A stretch of DNA of 64,000 bases from positions 55,530,850 through 55,594,849 of the forward strand of contig CM066991.1 in assembly GCA_033977485.1 (NCBI GenBank), in the 5' to 3' direction. Below the pieces are notes generated by a model, which did not search any database, was not told the origin of the DNA, and saw only the letters and a list, made by a program, of their open reading frames with translations. A program made the translations under genes and the position numbers. The number at the start of each line of letters is the position of its first letter. The stretch's first letter is position 1. Source of the DNA: Hydrangea macrophylla. Taxonomy: Eukaryota > Streptophyta > Magnoliopsida > Cornales > Hydrangeaceae. Shown here in pieces: positions 31,560 through 43,667 of this stretch.

Positions 31560-32258
31560 AAACTTTGCTGGGTTAATTTAAGGATGTTGGGAAGAAGGAT
31601 TACACGTCAAAAGGCTGGTGTTGCTCATGTACCTTTCATGCTTGCTATTCATGTCTTGATTACATAAAAAATCAAGGCAATGTAATTGTAGAATAGTTTA
31701 CACAATCATAGTGGCTTTCAAGTTGAGGCCATGGTCCTTTGCAAGTTTTGGGGCTGTTGTGATTATGGTTAAGCTCCCATCTTCTTTTATGGCATTGGAA
31801 GGTTTGGGTCCAGTTCTTTTGCTGGTCAAGATCTGTTTGGGATGGATTTTGTTGGCAATGCTGCGATTTTGTTTGGTTCAAACATGGTGTTGGTTTCGGC
31901 TGATCGATCCAAGGAATGTAATTAAAAACTGTTTACTGGTTTAATTGGGATAGAAGGTTTCATTAGCAGTTCATGGTTTACTAGGATCGGTGTGCACTTG
32001 GTGCCTTTTGGCGTCTCGGTTTAGACTCTTATGGTTTCGATGGATTTTGAAGAGGCTCCTGTAGGGTTAACGTCTTAATTAGGTTTTATTTATGGTTATT
32101 TTAATTTCATTTTGGACTGATAAATGTTCTGCTGCTATGTGTTTTTTTTTTGGTGAGCTTGATGTGGCTGCTCTTGTATCTAGTTTGGTGGCTTGGTCAT
32201 GTAAAGGCATTTTGCCTCATGGTTTTTAAATGAAATCTATTGCTTAGCGAAAAAAAAA
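31560..32258 (+). mobile_element. LINE 3' end with poly(A)
   Basis: A G/T-rich 3' UTR-like sequence ends 'tttttaaatgaaatctattgcttagcg' plus nine A (32250-32258), the typical 3' end of plant L1-type LINEs. No ORF2 domain is present, so it is strongly 5' truncated. The 5' boundary is approximate and no duplication was identified. Confidence 0.55.
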
Positions 32259-32312
32259 TATGAAGTATACAGTGTGTATACTCTTTGATAGTTTTACAAA
32301 TAACCTCAGACC

Positions 32313-32317
32313 CACAA
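32313..32317. repeat. Target-site duplication CACAA (left)
   Basis: CACAA at 32313-32317 is repeated at 60120-60124. The pair delimits one retroelement interrupted by nested insertions. Confidence 0.9.
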
Positions 32318-34031
32318 TGTCACACTCCGATTTTTGGACAACCAATATTTAATCCAGAGCTTGTATCCAGACTAATATTCAATTTCCAAAACACCGAAAG
32401 TGACACCCTCACACAGGCTAATAAATAATTTATTTGAAAATAGAATTTAATACTCATTAAATAAGGACACGTGATCCTGTGTTAATATAAAAACTATGTA
32501 TTATTAAACTTATATTCCCAATCCTCCATTTCATTATAAAAGAAATAATATTCCATTACGAATATAATAACATTTTAATTTACAAAAGGAATATAAAATT
32601 CATTAAATAAAATTTCTTACAAAGTTCAGAAAAAAAAAAAAAAAGAAATAAAGTCTATACATCCGATGGTCAGAGCAACTACAACGTTCCAATGTCCAAA
32701 GACTCCACAGCCAAGCACAACGGTCACATCATCGAAAGCAATATCCTGCACATGTCATCCAACTACGTTTTAAACAGAAACGTACCCGAATGCATAACAC
32801 ACTCGGGTCAGTCACATGACTGGTATGAGTTAAACAAAAATAATAAAATCTGAGGGCTCCAACCTGAACCCGTAGACTACAAACCACATTACAACACTAT
32901 TGGGCCAAGACAGGTAGTTCCACACACATATTTGGACAAAAGAGTAGTTTCCATTTATGTGATGGCAAGTAGTTTCTTGCCCAAAATTCAAAGTTACTAC
33001 GAGTTTTATACTTACCTCAGATATCTATGGTGAGCCAGCCCTGCATAAAAGTTAGTGGGCCCACCATCCTGTAAATCGAATGATCACAAACCAGGCGAAT
33101 CATTTCGTACATAAGCCGTTCACATTCTAACTTAAACGTCGTATTCATTATTTCACGCTTATCAGTCTTATGAAATACTCCATTGTCATTATTTATTAGC
33201 CGTTAATTTATCTTTGTGTTCCCTAGGTTCACCCCTTGGCTACCTTCCATGGTACAGCCCACACATATATCCCATGTGTGCCCGGACATATTACCAACAC
33301 CCACTCCGGTGCTAGTTTGGTTGGGGTATCAACCAAACCAGGTATACACAACGGAAGGCCGGTCAATATGCCTAGACGTCTAACAAATAAGCCGGGCATA
33401 AGGCTTAGGCCAGCTTGATCACGAAGCCACTGGCAAAAGTACACTCAACAAGTCTTAAGCCAGCTTGATCACGAAGCCACTGGCAAAAGAATGCGAGCAA
33501 CCAAAAAAAAATAACACAACAACGGGGAGCGGTGAACACTAAAGAACTATGTTGCAATTATCACTTATCGTTCGTATTATCCCCAATAATTGTGAATTTC
33601 ACGTTTATCAAATAGTTCCGTCTTATCGTCCAATCACATCTCTAACTTTTAGATGTATTCCAATTTCTTACAACAAAGGGTTTTATCAATTAACCCATAA
33701 CAATTCTTCCCTCAATAATTTCCAATCAAATTATAAGATCCCCAATATACTATTCAGCATATCTAATTTATTCCTTTTTTATCAAAATGATCACACAATA
33801 AGGTTAGTTATTTCAGGTACAATAATCCTCAACCCAACATTCAAAATTAGCCTACATGAAACCTATAATAAAAATTCAAATTCTCATATCGTAAAGTATT
33901 ATAACAATCGTTCCACAATATTTTCATCGGACTCAACGTTAATGACTATTACCCTTTTTTTTATCAACATTATATGAGAATTCATGTATCTCTAAGTAAT
34001 TTTCGTTAAGTCAAACGAATGAATAAAAAAA
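32318..34031 (-). repeat. 3' LTR, piece 1 (LARD-like element)
   Basis: It starts TGTCACACTCCG on plus; the intact 5' LTR has TGTCACGCCCCG. It is colinear with 57238-58946, and alignment stops in an A-run where the MULE-like element inserted. It contains two direct copies of 'gccagcttgatcacgaagcc' (33409 and 33458). Confidence 0.92.
34024..34031. repeat. Target-site duplication TAAAAAAA (left)
   Basis: TAAAAAAA is repeated at 54988-54995. The intact LTR has one T plus eight A here, which fits an 8 bp duplication (possibly 9 with one decayed base). Confidence 0.75.
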
Positions 34032-34199
34032 GGGAAAATTGGTGAAAGGGGCATTAAAATAAGCTAATTTGATATTAAGGACACTTAATCAAACAACTTG
34101 GTCTAGGTTCCAATGACTTCAATTTTTTATTGCCTAAGGTCCCCCAAAAGGGCCAAACTTTTACTATTTAATTTTTTATGACAAAAATGTCCCTAAATA

Positions 34200-34600
34200 A
34201 GATCTAATTCAACTCTCTCTAACTCATACCCCCTTGCCGCCGCTAGGGGACCTGAATCGCTCCGGTTCGGTTGTTGCCGGGATTGATTACAATTGGATGA
34301 GGAGACGATTGTAGTTGAAGCATTATTAATTGACGAAATCAATAACAGATGGGTTGTAATTATTATATAATTATATGCTTAACAATCACACTATTTCTTA
34401 TGGATTTGAACTCTACAACTGAATTTTGCCCCCCAAAAAAAACTCTGCATTTGTAAATTCTTGTGGAGCTCTAATCATTATTAAGAACTAACTCATAAGA
34501 AAAAGGTTTGATGATCTTTTGAAGCTATTAATAGTTGTAAATTCAGGTGGTTTGAAAACTGAGAATAGTCTAGACACAGAAATTGGAGAGATATACACAC
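34200..34600. other. MULE-like element left arm, no gene seen
   Basis: A GC-rich patch 'ccttgccgccgctaggggacc' (about 34231) may be a captured gene piece, too short to identify. The rest is AT-rich. Confidence 0.3.
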
Positions 34601-34632
34601 ACACACATATATATATATATATGTATGTATAT

Positions 34633-34673
<41 letters not shown>
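34591..34673. repeat. Compound microsatellite CA/TA/GA
   Basis: (CA)n, (TA)n, (TG)n and a (GA)n run of more than 40 bp in direct succession. Confidence 0.95.
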
Positions 34674-34674
<1 letters not shown>

Positions 34675-34822
34675 GGGGAGAATACAATTGAAGTCTGAAT
34701 TAGAAATGGCACGGATCACAACTGTAGTGTGAAGTGTGTTGGAAATTTCAAAATACTTTTTTAATGGAAGTTATACTACATTTATACATATATATATATA
34801 TATGTGTACAGTCAGGATCTCT

Positions 34823-34977
34823 GACGGACCCAGGAGCGGACCGACTTTTTGCGACAAAATTATCACTTTTTGCGACAAAATTTTTCGTCGCAAAAAACAA
34901 TGATTTTTTGCGACGAAAAATTTCGTCGCAAAAAGTGATATTTTCGTCGCAAAAAGTCGGTCCGCTCCTGGTCCGTC
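34823..34977. mobile_element. Foldback MITE with TTTTTGCGACGAAA arms
   Basis: GACGGACC(c)AGGAGCGGACCG at the left is mirrored at 34955-34977. Inside, TTTTTGCGACAAAAT and ATTTTCGTCGCAAAAA repeats alternate in both orientations, so the whole 155 bp folds into a long hairpin. A degenerate outer extension to about 34810 and 34995 is possible. Confidence 0.7.
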
Positions 34978-34999
34978 GTTTGAGGTCCGCACTTGATCG

Positions 35000-35690
35000 G
35001 CTCTATATATGTGTATATGTATTATATATATATATTATTTCAGTAATGTAAAAGATGTCAAAGAAACTTTTGGTTTAATTCACCAAAAGGTGCTAACCTT
35101 TCTTACATGGATCAGTAGGTGAATTGGCACCTTTAGATTCTATGTATCAAACGGTGCATCAAAGCACCATTAGGCGCTCATGGTGGTCGGTGCTAGGCAC
35201 CTGTTAACTGCTATAAATAAAATACTAGTTTCAGTGGGTTATACTACTTGATCTTTTACCGAGACAGTTTCTAGGACATGTTTTCAGAAATTGTTTTCTA
35301 TTAAGTATTTTACTTTTCAATATTCTTTTAGCATTCTTACTTTAAAGGCTTTGAAAGTTCAGAGTGATCTTAGGTTGTGCAAATCCTTTGAACACTAACA
35401 AGTGAATTTGGGTCTACTGTATCCTGGGGACTATTTGTCACAAACACTTTTTGCACTCGCATTTATTGGAAGTGCGACAAATTTGTCTTAAAGATAACGA
35501 TTCATCGTGCCTTGGTTCCTAAATTTGCTTACTCTCTGTTTATGTTATTGATATACTTCCAACAAAGTGCAAATTGTGTAATATGGAGTAAGGATTTGGA
35601 TTATGAAGTATTTGGGATTATGAAAAGAAATGACAAAGGATGGAAACATATATGTATGCTTGCAACTAAAGAATTTTACACATCGTAATA
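35000..35690. other. MULE-like element interior, no gene seen
   Basis: AT-rich. A 'ggtgctaacc..aggcacc' stretch at 35090-35210 is repeat-like. No ORF is supported. Confidence 0.35.
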
Positions 35691-37360
35691 GAAATTAAGT
35701 GAAATTTCATTTAACTTAATCTATAAAATTGACTTAAGTTTGCAATTTCATTGAAAATGACCTTTAACTGAACAAAATAAATGAAACTTCACTTAAAAGT
35801 TTTAAATTTTCATTTTAAAAATTTTAAGTGAAATTTCACTTAATATTGGATTTTTTTTTTCTTTCTGAATTTTATATGCCATATGAGTCTTGTTTGAAAG
35901 ATCTTGACTTGTTGATTCCAAATACATTTATTTTTCAAAATCGAAATTGTTGTTTGAAAGATATAGCATTTTAAAGTTTGAAAGAAAAAAAAAACTGCAT
36001 GTTCACTGATCAGTAACAGTTACTTGATGTGCTGACATCAGCAACGTTAAGATTTCCAACCAAAACAAAAGTTAATTTGGACAAAACTAAAGTATTAAGT
36101 TAAGTGAAATTTTACTTATTATAGAATAAAATTAAGTGACATTTCACTCATCTTAATGGAAATTAAGTGAAATTTCATTTAACTTAATCTATAAAACTGA
36201 CTTAAGTCTGCAATTTCATTGAAAATTACCTTTTCACTAAACAAAATAAATGAAACTTCACTTAAAAATTTGAAAATTTCATTTTAAAAATTTTAAGTGA
36301 AATTTCACTTGATATGTATGTATGTATGTATGTATGTATATAAAGATTTTTATTTTTTTTTTCAGAATTTTATATGCAATATGGGTCTTATTTGAAAGAT
36401 CTTGACTTGCTGATTCTAAATACTTTTTTTTTTTTTCATAAATCGAAGTCGTCGTTTGGAAGATATAACATTTTAAAGTTTGAAAGAAAAAAAAAAACAA
36501 AACTGCGTATTCACTGACATGTATGTGCTGACATCAGCAACATTGAGATCTCTGGCAAAAACAAAAGTTAATTTGGAAGGAAGATTCCAGATTAAGGAAA
36601 AGTCCTCCATGCATAATTTTTAAGTGAAATTTCATTTAGCATACATGAATATTAAGTGAAATTTAACTGAACCCTTACATGAATATTAAGTGAAATTTTA
36701 CTTAGCATACATAAATATTAAGTGAAATTTAACCGAATCCATACATGAATATTAAATAAAATTTCAAATAGGGGTAGTTGTTTGCTTAAAAAGTTAAGTA
36801 TACGAAGATAATCACATATGCCAATTGAAATTTCTCTTAATATTCACATATGCCAATTGAAATTTCACTTAACATTTTTGTATGCAGGACCTTTTGTAAA
36901 ATTTAGGCAAAAGCTCCTAGAAGTAATTGTCAAAAGTTTAAGTCCGACTTGATTCTTAATTTGTTCAAAAGTTTGTCAAATGTCAAGTTAAGTAAAATTT
37001 CTCTTAATATTCATATATGGCAATTGAAATTTCACTTAACATTTTTGTATGCAGAACCTTTTGAAAAATTTAGGCAAAAGCTCCTACAAGTAATTTTCAA
37101 GAATTTAAAGTCCAACTTGATTCTTAATTTGTTAAAAAGTCTATCAAAAGTCAGGTTAAGTGAAATTTCTCTTAATATTCATGTATGCCAACTGAAATTT
37201 CACTTAAAACTTTTGTACGGGGGACCTTTTCCTTATCAATAATTTTGAAGTCAAATGTTGTTTTTGCTCTTATTTTTTAAGTTTTAGAGGACTTATAGAA
37301 TTATTTTTCATCAAATGTCAAGTCAACTAAAATTTCACGTAATATTCATAAGTGAAATCT
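35690..37360. repeat. Palindrome-rich repeat block TTAAGTGAAATTTCACTTAA
   Basis: About 18 whole or half copies of the palindrome TTAAGTGAAATTTCACTTAA are spread over 1.7 kb. Larger duplications carry them: 35690-35995 is repeated at 36150-36510, and a unit of about 167 bp starting 'gaccttttg.aaaatttaggcaaaagctcct' recurs at 36888, 37056 and (partial) 37222. A (TATG)n microsatellite lies at 36313-36340. No gene is supported. The role is unknown. Confidence 0.85.
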
Positions 37361-37701
37361 GGGGTCGCCCTTGGTGTTTTTCATTGTTTTTAACAATCTT
37401 GAATCTCCGCCATTGGATTAGACGGTGATGATTTTCACTGTTGATTGGTCTGACCATTGATTTGATTGGGGCTAAATAGAATTTCAATAACTACTGTTTT
37501 AGCGAAATTTTATTTTGAATTCTGCATTTTTAAATGGAACATTTAAGTCTCTCGAGTTTTAAAACCGTGTCAATTTGGTAGTAACAATAATGTTGAAACT
37601 ACATAATTCAAAGTAGAAGTAACAATAATGTTGAAACTACGTAGTTCAAAGTAAAAATTTTGTTCCGTAAGAGGATCAAAATAATACATATAAAAATACA
37701 G
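37361..37701. other. Spacer left of Tat insertion
   Basis: AT-rich. A short direct repeat 'agtaacaataatgttgaaactac' occurs twice (about 37580 and 37617). Confidence 0.5.
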
Positions 37702-37706
37702 GGTCT
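37702..37706. repeat. Target-site duplication GGTCT (left)
   Basis: GGTCT is repeated at 54585-54589 immediately after the last LTR remnant. The pair brackets the whole three-LTR array. Confidence 0.93.
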
Positions 37707-38381
37707 TGTAGACACCCCATTTTGTAGGCTATCAGATTTAGGAGACCCATAGCTTGGTGATTCACAATGATCGTAAAAGACTCAAAAGGACTCTTGGAAG
37801 TCAGCTCTATCTCTCAGAATGCTCAGAATGACCAGAATGCCTCTGGAAGCCCGAAAACTCCCAGATTTGGTCCCAAAGTTTTGGAAACATGCTACGTCGT
37901 AAGAAAAGTGATAAAATGAGTTTTTAAGAAAAATCGGATGAAATCGTCAGCTCCCAGAGACCCTCGAAAGTCCCGAAACTTCCCGGGAATCCCAAGTTTG
38001 ACCAGTTTGACCAAAATTTGACTTTGAAACCGGGGCGCCGAAACAATTTTCAAATATTTTTCATAAATACTAGAGGTCAATAGCTTTCCAACGGTATATC
38101 GCACATAATTTCTGGATCTAAAACGAATTTATTATGATTTTCCAAAGGCGAAAAAGGCGATCAAATCGGCTTTCATCACGAATACCGCAAAACTTTTCAA
38201 AGTGACCTATCCCCGAAATATTTTTTATGTAAAGTAGACTCCATTACCTTTCCAACGGTATATCACAACCTCAGTTTGGAGTTCATACGCATTTTCTGTG
38301 AATTACGGACAAAATAGGGCCTTTTCGCGAATACCGGAACCTCTGGGGGCCTAAACGTAAATTTCTGGGCGTCCGAGGAGC

Positions 38382-38442
38382 AGTGCCGCCGCGGCACTAG
38401 CCCACTGCCGCCGCGGCACTGGCCCAGTGTCGCCGCGGCACT
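38382..38442. repeat. GTGCCGCCGCGGCAC palindrome triplet
   Basis: Three tandem copies about 22 bp apart of AGTGCCGC-C-GCGGCACT (second and third with one base change each), in a region otherwise AT-rich. LTR2 has only two. Confidence 0.95.
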
Positions 38443-38584
38443 CAACCCTCGCAGAGTCCATTTTTGTAATTTTTTTGGGGGTCCAATTTGATTAATTGAA
38501 AGTCAAAACGACATAGTTTTGTGTTCACAGTTGTTTGGGACCAATGGGAGTACTTCTAAAACCCCAAAACCACCCCAAATTAGC

Positions 38585-38594
38585 CTATTTAAAC
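38585..38594 (+). promoter_or_regulatory. TATA box of Tat LTR1
   Basis: CCTATTTAAACTC lies about 143 bp after the palindrome cluster, with a GA-rich leader after it (38650-38690). LTR2 has the same at 50334-50343. Confidence 0.5.
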
Positions 38595-40808
38595 TCTCCA
38601 TTTCTCTTCATTTTAGGGGGGCCAAGTGCAAAGCTTGAAAAGTTGTAGAGAAGAAGAGAGATAGAGATAGGTTTAGAAGGGAGAAAGGGAGCTTCTCCCA
38701 TTGATTTTCCATAAGAAAGTGAGTTTTAATATTGATTTCTTTCACTATCCTTCTATATACTTCACATTTAAAGTCTACTCCAACCCTCATTCTTGAGCAT
38801 CCATGAGATAGAAAGCTACTTCCATGTCCAAATGTCAAAATCTATGAGTGAAACACCAAGCTACAAGTTCAAAATCACATTGATTATCATCTATTGATTG
38901 CTATTTACTTGCTTGTTTATATATGTGTTCATCTCTTCTTCCCTCATTTCTTTTTATTTTTCTTTATTTACTTACTAGTTCATCATCATCTAAGTGATGA
39001 CATGAAGTTTGGGGTGAGTGAATCCTTATGGATTGTAGCTCTTGACCTCAAAAACTTGTTTGATAGATGATGATCATAACCTCAATACTTCCAAGGTATT
39101 CTTGGAATGTATTGAAGTTATGTTCAAAATAAAATAAATCTCTCCAACAATCTTGGAAGTTCTTGATGATGAGTTTGATGTTGGCATTTTAAGTGGCTAT
39201 AATCCTTGTTGAGTATTAAAAATATGTTTTCAAAACATCTATTTCAAAACCCCTCTCAATCCTTGTCATTTTGGTTTCAAGAAATAAAACCTTGTTTTCC
39301 CCAAAATCTTCAAAATAATAAGTCAAAACAGTGAATGAGTTGAGTTCAAAGATTTCTCTAGGACTCAATACTCAACATATGGATGTAAGACCACTTGAAA
39401 AGTCTTCCTAACTCATTAGAGAACACCCATGATTTTTGGTTGGACTTGGAAATACTTGAAAATGGTCCATTTGGATCCAAACATTTTCTCTAGACATTAT
39501 GTTTTTGATGTCACAGCAGCTAGGTCCACCTTCAACTTGTTTTCCAGAAAAACGTTTCCAAAAGGGGTGGTCCTAACTTATTTTTCCCTTAAACTTCAAT
39601 GTCTTAGGGAACGTTCTGTATAAAATGGGCCTCTAGATCATTCTTTTTCATTTTCTAATATTTTTCAACATTTCAGTTGACGGTACGGACTCTGTTTCTG
39701 AGTGACCTTCATTGTTTATATGATTTCTCTCAATCTGTGATAGCTATCCAAGATTGGCCTTTTGGGTTGTGTTCTAGACACAATACGGAAGATCTCCATA
39801 AAAAAATCATGCATTGAAAACATTCCTAACCCCTCTTTTCGAATTTCCAAAGATGATGCTACTGTTCTGTCCACTATTCACAGCAAGTATACCTTAACTT
39901 TCATTCTTTGATTTGATGCTTATATGCATTCCAAATTAGTTCATATCTTAGGAAGTAGTTCATACTACATTTGTATATATCCCATGTTGATTTAATCCAT
40001 TCATTCGTGCATATTTTAGACTTCTAAGTCATTTTAGAAATCCATGTACACAAAACACACTACAACCTTTGCACATTTTTAGATACATACAATACATTCA
40101 TGCAAGATTTGGGGTCTTTGTAACTCTTAATCTAAGAAGATTATAAGGAATGAACTTGATCACACGTTCATGCTTCCCCTCGATCCAATCGTCCTTTCTC
40201 ATCCGTCTCGGAGATTGAGAAATCTTCTTTTCTCAAAATTAACATGCATCGTTCTAGCTTGCTAAGCATACTCTAATTCTTTGATTATTTGTTTCAAGAA
40301 CCATTAATGTCCCCTTTAGATTGAGGAAACTTAATTACTCGATATGTGATTAGACGATTTTTCCTAGGTTTATTTGTGTGATCTTTCACTTTACATTGCA
40401 TGATATTTGACTTAGATCTTATGAATGATATCTTATCTTTAAATCTTCCATTTCAATTTTTCTTATGTGATGTAATATACTATCATAGTATTATTCGTCG
40501 AACCAAACATAGTATAAGATGATTATTTGGATGCTAATTGAGGCCCATCGAAAGACGGGGAGAGTTGAGGGTGTTTTAGTCGTGACAAAGGCTCCTTCCT
40601 CTCTCGTACCAAAACCCCGAACCAAGTTCTTTGGTTATGAAGGGCCGGTGCCCTTATCCGCTTGGGTGAGTCAAAATTAGGTTTCTTGGTTCCTTAAAGA
40701 CCAAGTGGCGACTCTGTATCTGTTTTCAACAGACCATTTTCTTTCTTTGATCAAAATCAAATAGTTTCAAAAACCCAACAAAGAGGCGGAAGCCCGGTGT
40801 CCACAATC

Positions 40809-40826
40809 TGGCGACTTTGCTGGGGA
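40809..40826 (+). other. Primer-binding site of Tat element, copy 1
   Basis: TGGCGACTTTGCTGGGGA lies 3 bp after LTR1. This is the PBS form typical of Tat/Ogre elements. The second copy after LTR2 is at 52559-52576. Confidence 0.85.
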
Positions 40827-41430
40827 TCTTTATTTTCAAAACAAAATAATACAGAGGTTTGACTCATAAGAAGCATCCTTAAAATCATCTTTTTACTGTG
40901 TTTGGTTCACCGCATTTCACTCTTGCATTTCCCCCTCCGACTGTGTCTGAAACGCGGCGCTGACATTGTTCAGGTCTTGCTGTGCCAGGGCACAAGTCAC
41001 CGTTAATACTGTACCTTCCAAGGTATATCAAAAAGAGTAAAAACCTCCGTACTATCTCTCTGACGGTATATTGGAACTCTCGTCAACGGACCCTCTTTGA
41101 CTAAACCCAGCCTTTGCATATAGATTCCTGTAGAACCTTTCATAGGACTGTTCATTTATCTTTTCAGATAGGACAATGTGATATAACTGCTGTATGCCCT
41201 GGTGGGATTACCTGCGCGGTGTAGATGCTTATGTGGCATGAGGCAGAACCTCTTTCTTATGATCCCCAAGGCAATCACTCACATGTGATCACATTGAGTT
41301 GACCTGCCTAGGCACCATGGCAAAGATGTCTGCTCCATGCTCACAAAGATATATACCGCAAACCTTGTTTGTCGGTCCTGAGACATAGGAGTATGAAAAC
41401 TTGCTAGAACGTACGATCACTACAATCGTA

Positions 41431-42005
41431 TTAACCAGTTTCTCCCTGAAACTCTGCCAAGATATCCTAGATATAACCATATTAACCAGTTTCTCCAAGA
41501 AACTCTGCCCAGATATCCCAGATACAACCGTATTAACCAGTTTGTCCCAGAAACTCTGCCCAGATATCCCAGATACAACCGTATTAACCAGTTTCTCCCA
41601 GAAACTCTGCCCAGATATCCCAGATATAACCATATTAACCAGTTTCTCCCAGAAACTCTGCCCAGATATCCCAGATATCACCGTATTAACCAGTTTCTCC
41701 CAGAAACTCTGCCCAGATATCCCAGATATAACCGCATGAACCAGTTTCTCCCAAAAACTCTGCCCAGATATCCCAGATATAACCATATTAACCAGTTTCT
41801 CCAAGAAACTCTGCCCAGATATCCCAGATATAACCGCATTAACCAGTTTCTCCCAGAAACTCTGCCTAGATATCCCAGATATAACCGCTAACCCGTTTCT
41901 CCCAAAAACTCTGCTCAAATTTCCCAGAAATACCAGAAATTCTGTCCAGATACCCCAAATATAACCATACTAACCTGTTTCTTCAAGAAACTCTGTCCAA
42001 ATTCC
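41431..42005. repeat. 51 bp x10 tandem array, copy 1
   Basis: Ten units of 51 bp (core 'ttaaccagtttctcccagaa' plus 'actctgcccagatatccc'), starting at 41431, 41482, 41533 and so on to 41890, then fading out by about 42005. Since 51 is 17 codons, open frames arise on both strands; none is regarded as a gene. The array lies between PBS and gag. Confidence 0.95.
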
Positions 42006-42414
42006 CCAAAAATGCCCAGTCCCTCCTAGAAGCTTTCATAAAAACCTGGAAACCCCTGTTATCCCTCGGTGACCGTACTGGAAAGTAGGGTTAGCACACT
42101 CTATATGGTTAGGACCTTATTTGTTTAGCTGCTACCTGTTAGAAATAGGGGCATCATATAGATTAGGGCGTACATCCGCATGCTTGTCTCATATGCATGC
42201 ACTATTCCCATCAATCTGCACGCACGGTCTCGAGTCAGTCCACATCACTGTCTTTGTCTGTCTAAAGTTGTCACTATCAGGATCTGATACATCCCTTTCC
42301 CCCGAAATCTGTCAAGTTAGTATAGATTCCCAAGGTCAACAACCAGGATCCTCGTCGTGGGTCAGGAGTTCAGATAACCGTTTGGTCAGAATCAGTCCGA
42401 CAGCCTACTTCAGC

Positions 42415-43667
42415 ATGAATAGAGAAGAGTTGGAAAACAAGGTTACTGAGTTGGGAGCAACCATAAGCCAGCAGTCCGACAGCCTAGCCCAAGTTCTGAA
42501 GTTCATGGAAGAACTGAAGCAGCAGCAGCCACAACCCCCGCCCGGGTTTCCACCACCAGGGTTTGAACCTCCTCCACATGGAAATAACAGGGAGGAAGAC
42601 TGGTTTCAAGGGGTCCCACCGTTTGCGCATGAGAAGAAGCTCCAAGAGAAATGGATAAGGTTGATAAGCTGGAAAGTGTACTGAGGAAAAGCAAGGGGCT
42701 CGATGATTACATGCTAGACCTAGAAGGCCTCTTTGAGCCTGTTAAGCTGAAACTGTCGGAGAACTTCAAGATGCCTAAAATTGATCGTTTTGATGGATCT
42801 GGGAATCCGAAGAGCCACATAAAGTTCTGCATGAGTGTTTTCCAATCAATGGGCTGCACCCATGAGCACATTGCAATGTTGTTCCCTCAAACCCTCGCCA
42901 AGGCCGCTCTATCCTGGTTTCTGACCTTGGAGGTTTCTAAGACTCGGACTTGGGAAGATATAGTCCAGGTCTTCATTGATCATTACTCCTACAACCAAGA
43001 GCTCGATGTCACCATCCAGGATTTGGATACTACCCGGCAGAACTTCAATGAGTCCTTCGCTGCGTTCTTGAGCAGATGGAGGAACAAAGTGGCCCAAATG
43101 ACCCACCGACCAGTTGAAAAGGAACAAGTCTGGATGTTGATCAAGAATCTACTGCCGCTGTACCATGAGAAACTCTTCTACCAATCCATCTCAATATTTG
43201 AAGAACTGTTTGAGATTGGGACTAGAATTGAGGATGCAATCAGGGAAGGAAAAATCAAGAATGAAGAACCACAAAGCCAGCCCAAGAGGCCCGACTACTC
43301 CCGAAACCCTTCGAATGTCAACGCCCTTAGTAACCAACCCATAGCCTGTTCTCCCCAATCATAGCAGTTCACAAACCAAACCAGCTCGCCTAGCCGCCCT
43401 TACCAAAATAGGGTACCCCGTGAATTTTCTAAGCTGGATATCTCTCCCTCCGTAGCCTTAGGCCGCCTGCTAAAAAAAGGACACCTCCAACTCCTTCAGC
43501 CTCGTGCCGATACCCCACCACCTAACTGTGACCTGTCCAAACGATGTGCCTACCACCAAGGCCCAGGCCATGACACTGATCGGTGCATACGTCTCCGCCA
43601 TGATATCCAAGACCTCATTGATCGAGGAATCATCGAGCCACCACCCATTCAACCCCATGTCACCTAA
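42415..43667 (+). pseudogene. Tat-type gag, copy 1 (frameshifted)
   Basis: ATG 42415 starts an N-terminal part with a coiled-coil-like, Q/P-rich stretch (KQQQPQPPPGFPPPGF). A 1 bp loss in an A-run at 42649-42651 shifts frame; the sister copy at 54395 has four A and stays in frame. The core Gag domain follows in the other frame (FDGSGNPKSHIKF, ALSWFLTLE, LSRWRNKVAQM), matching the retrotrans_gag fold. A TAG at 43362 precedes the C-terminal CAYHQGPGHDTDRC knuckle-like motif. The reading ends at TAA 43665. No pol follows. Gag would form particles in trans with an autonomous partner. Confidence 0.88.

Larger units (their letters stand above)
37707..40805 (+). repeat. Tat-type LTR1
   Basis: 3099 bp, TGTAGACACC ... 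GGTGTCCACA. It has a GTGCCGC-C-GCGGCAC palindrome triplet at 38382-38442 and a TATA box at 38585. Confidence 0.93.

Noticed and set aside
33549..33977. 142-codon ORF (and its copy at 58465-58914)
   Set aside because: It lies within LTR sequence antisense to the element, is Asn/Ile/Ser-rich and has no recognised domain.
41289..41918. Minus-strand 209-codon ORF with SGISGQSFWEKLVN repeats
   Set aside because: It is a shadow of the 51 bp tandem array, whose unit is a multiple of three; it runs antisense to gag with no start context or homology.
42121..42414. Longer gag N-terminus from ATG 42121
   Set aside because: The extension is Cys/Ser/His-rich and unlike Gag; the ATG at 42415 begins the coiled-coil, Q/P-rich part, so it is the better start.
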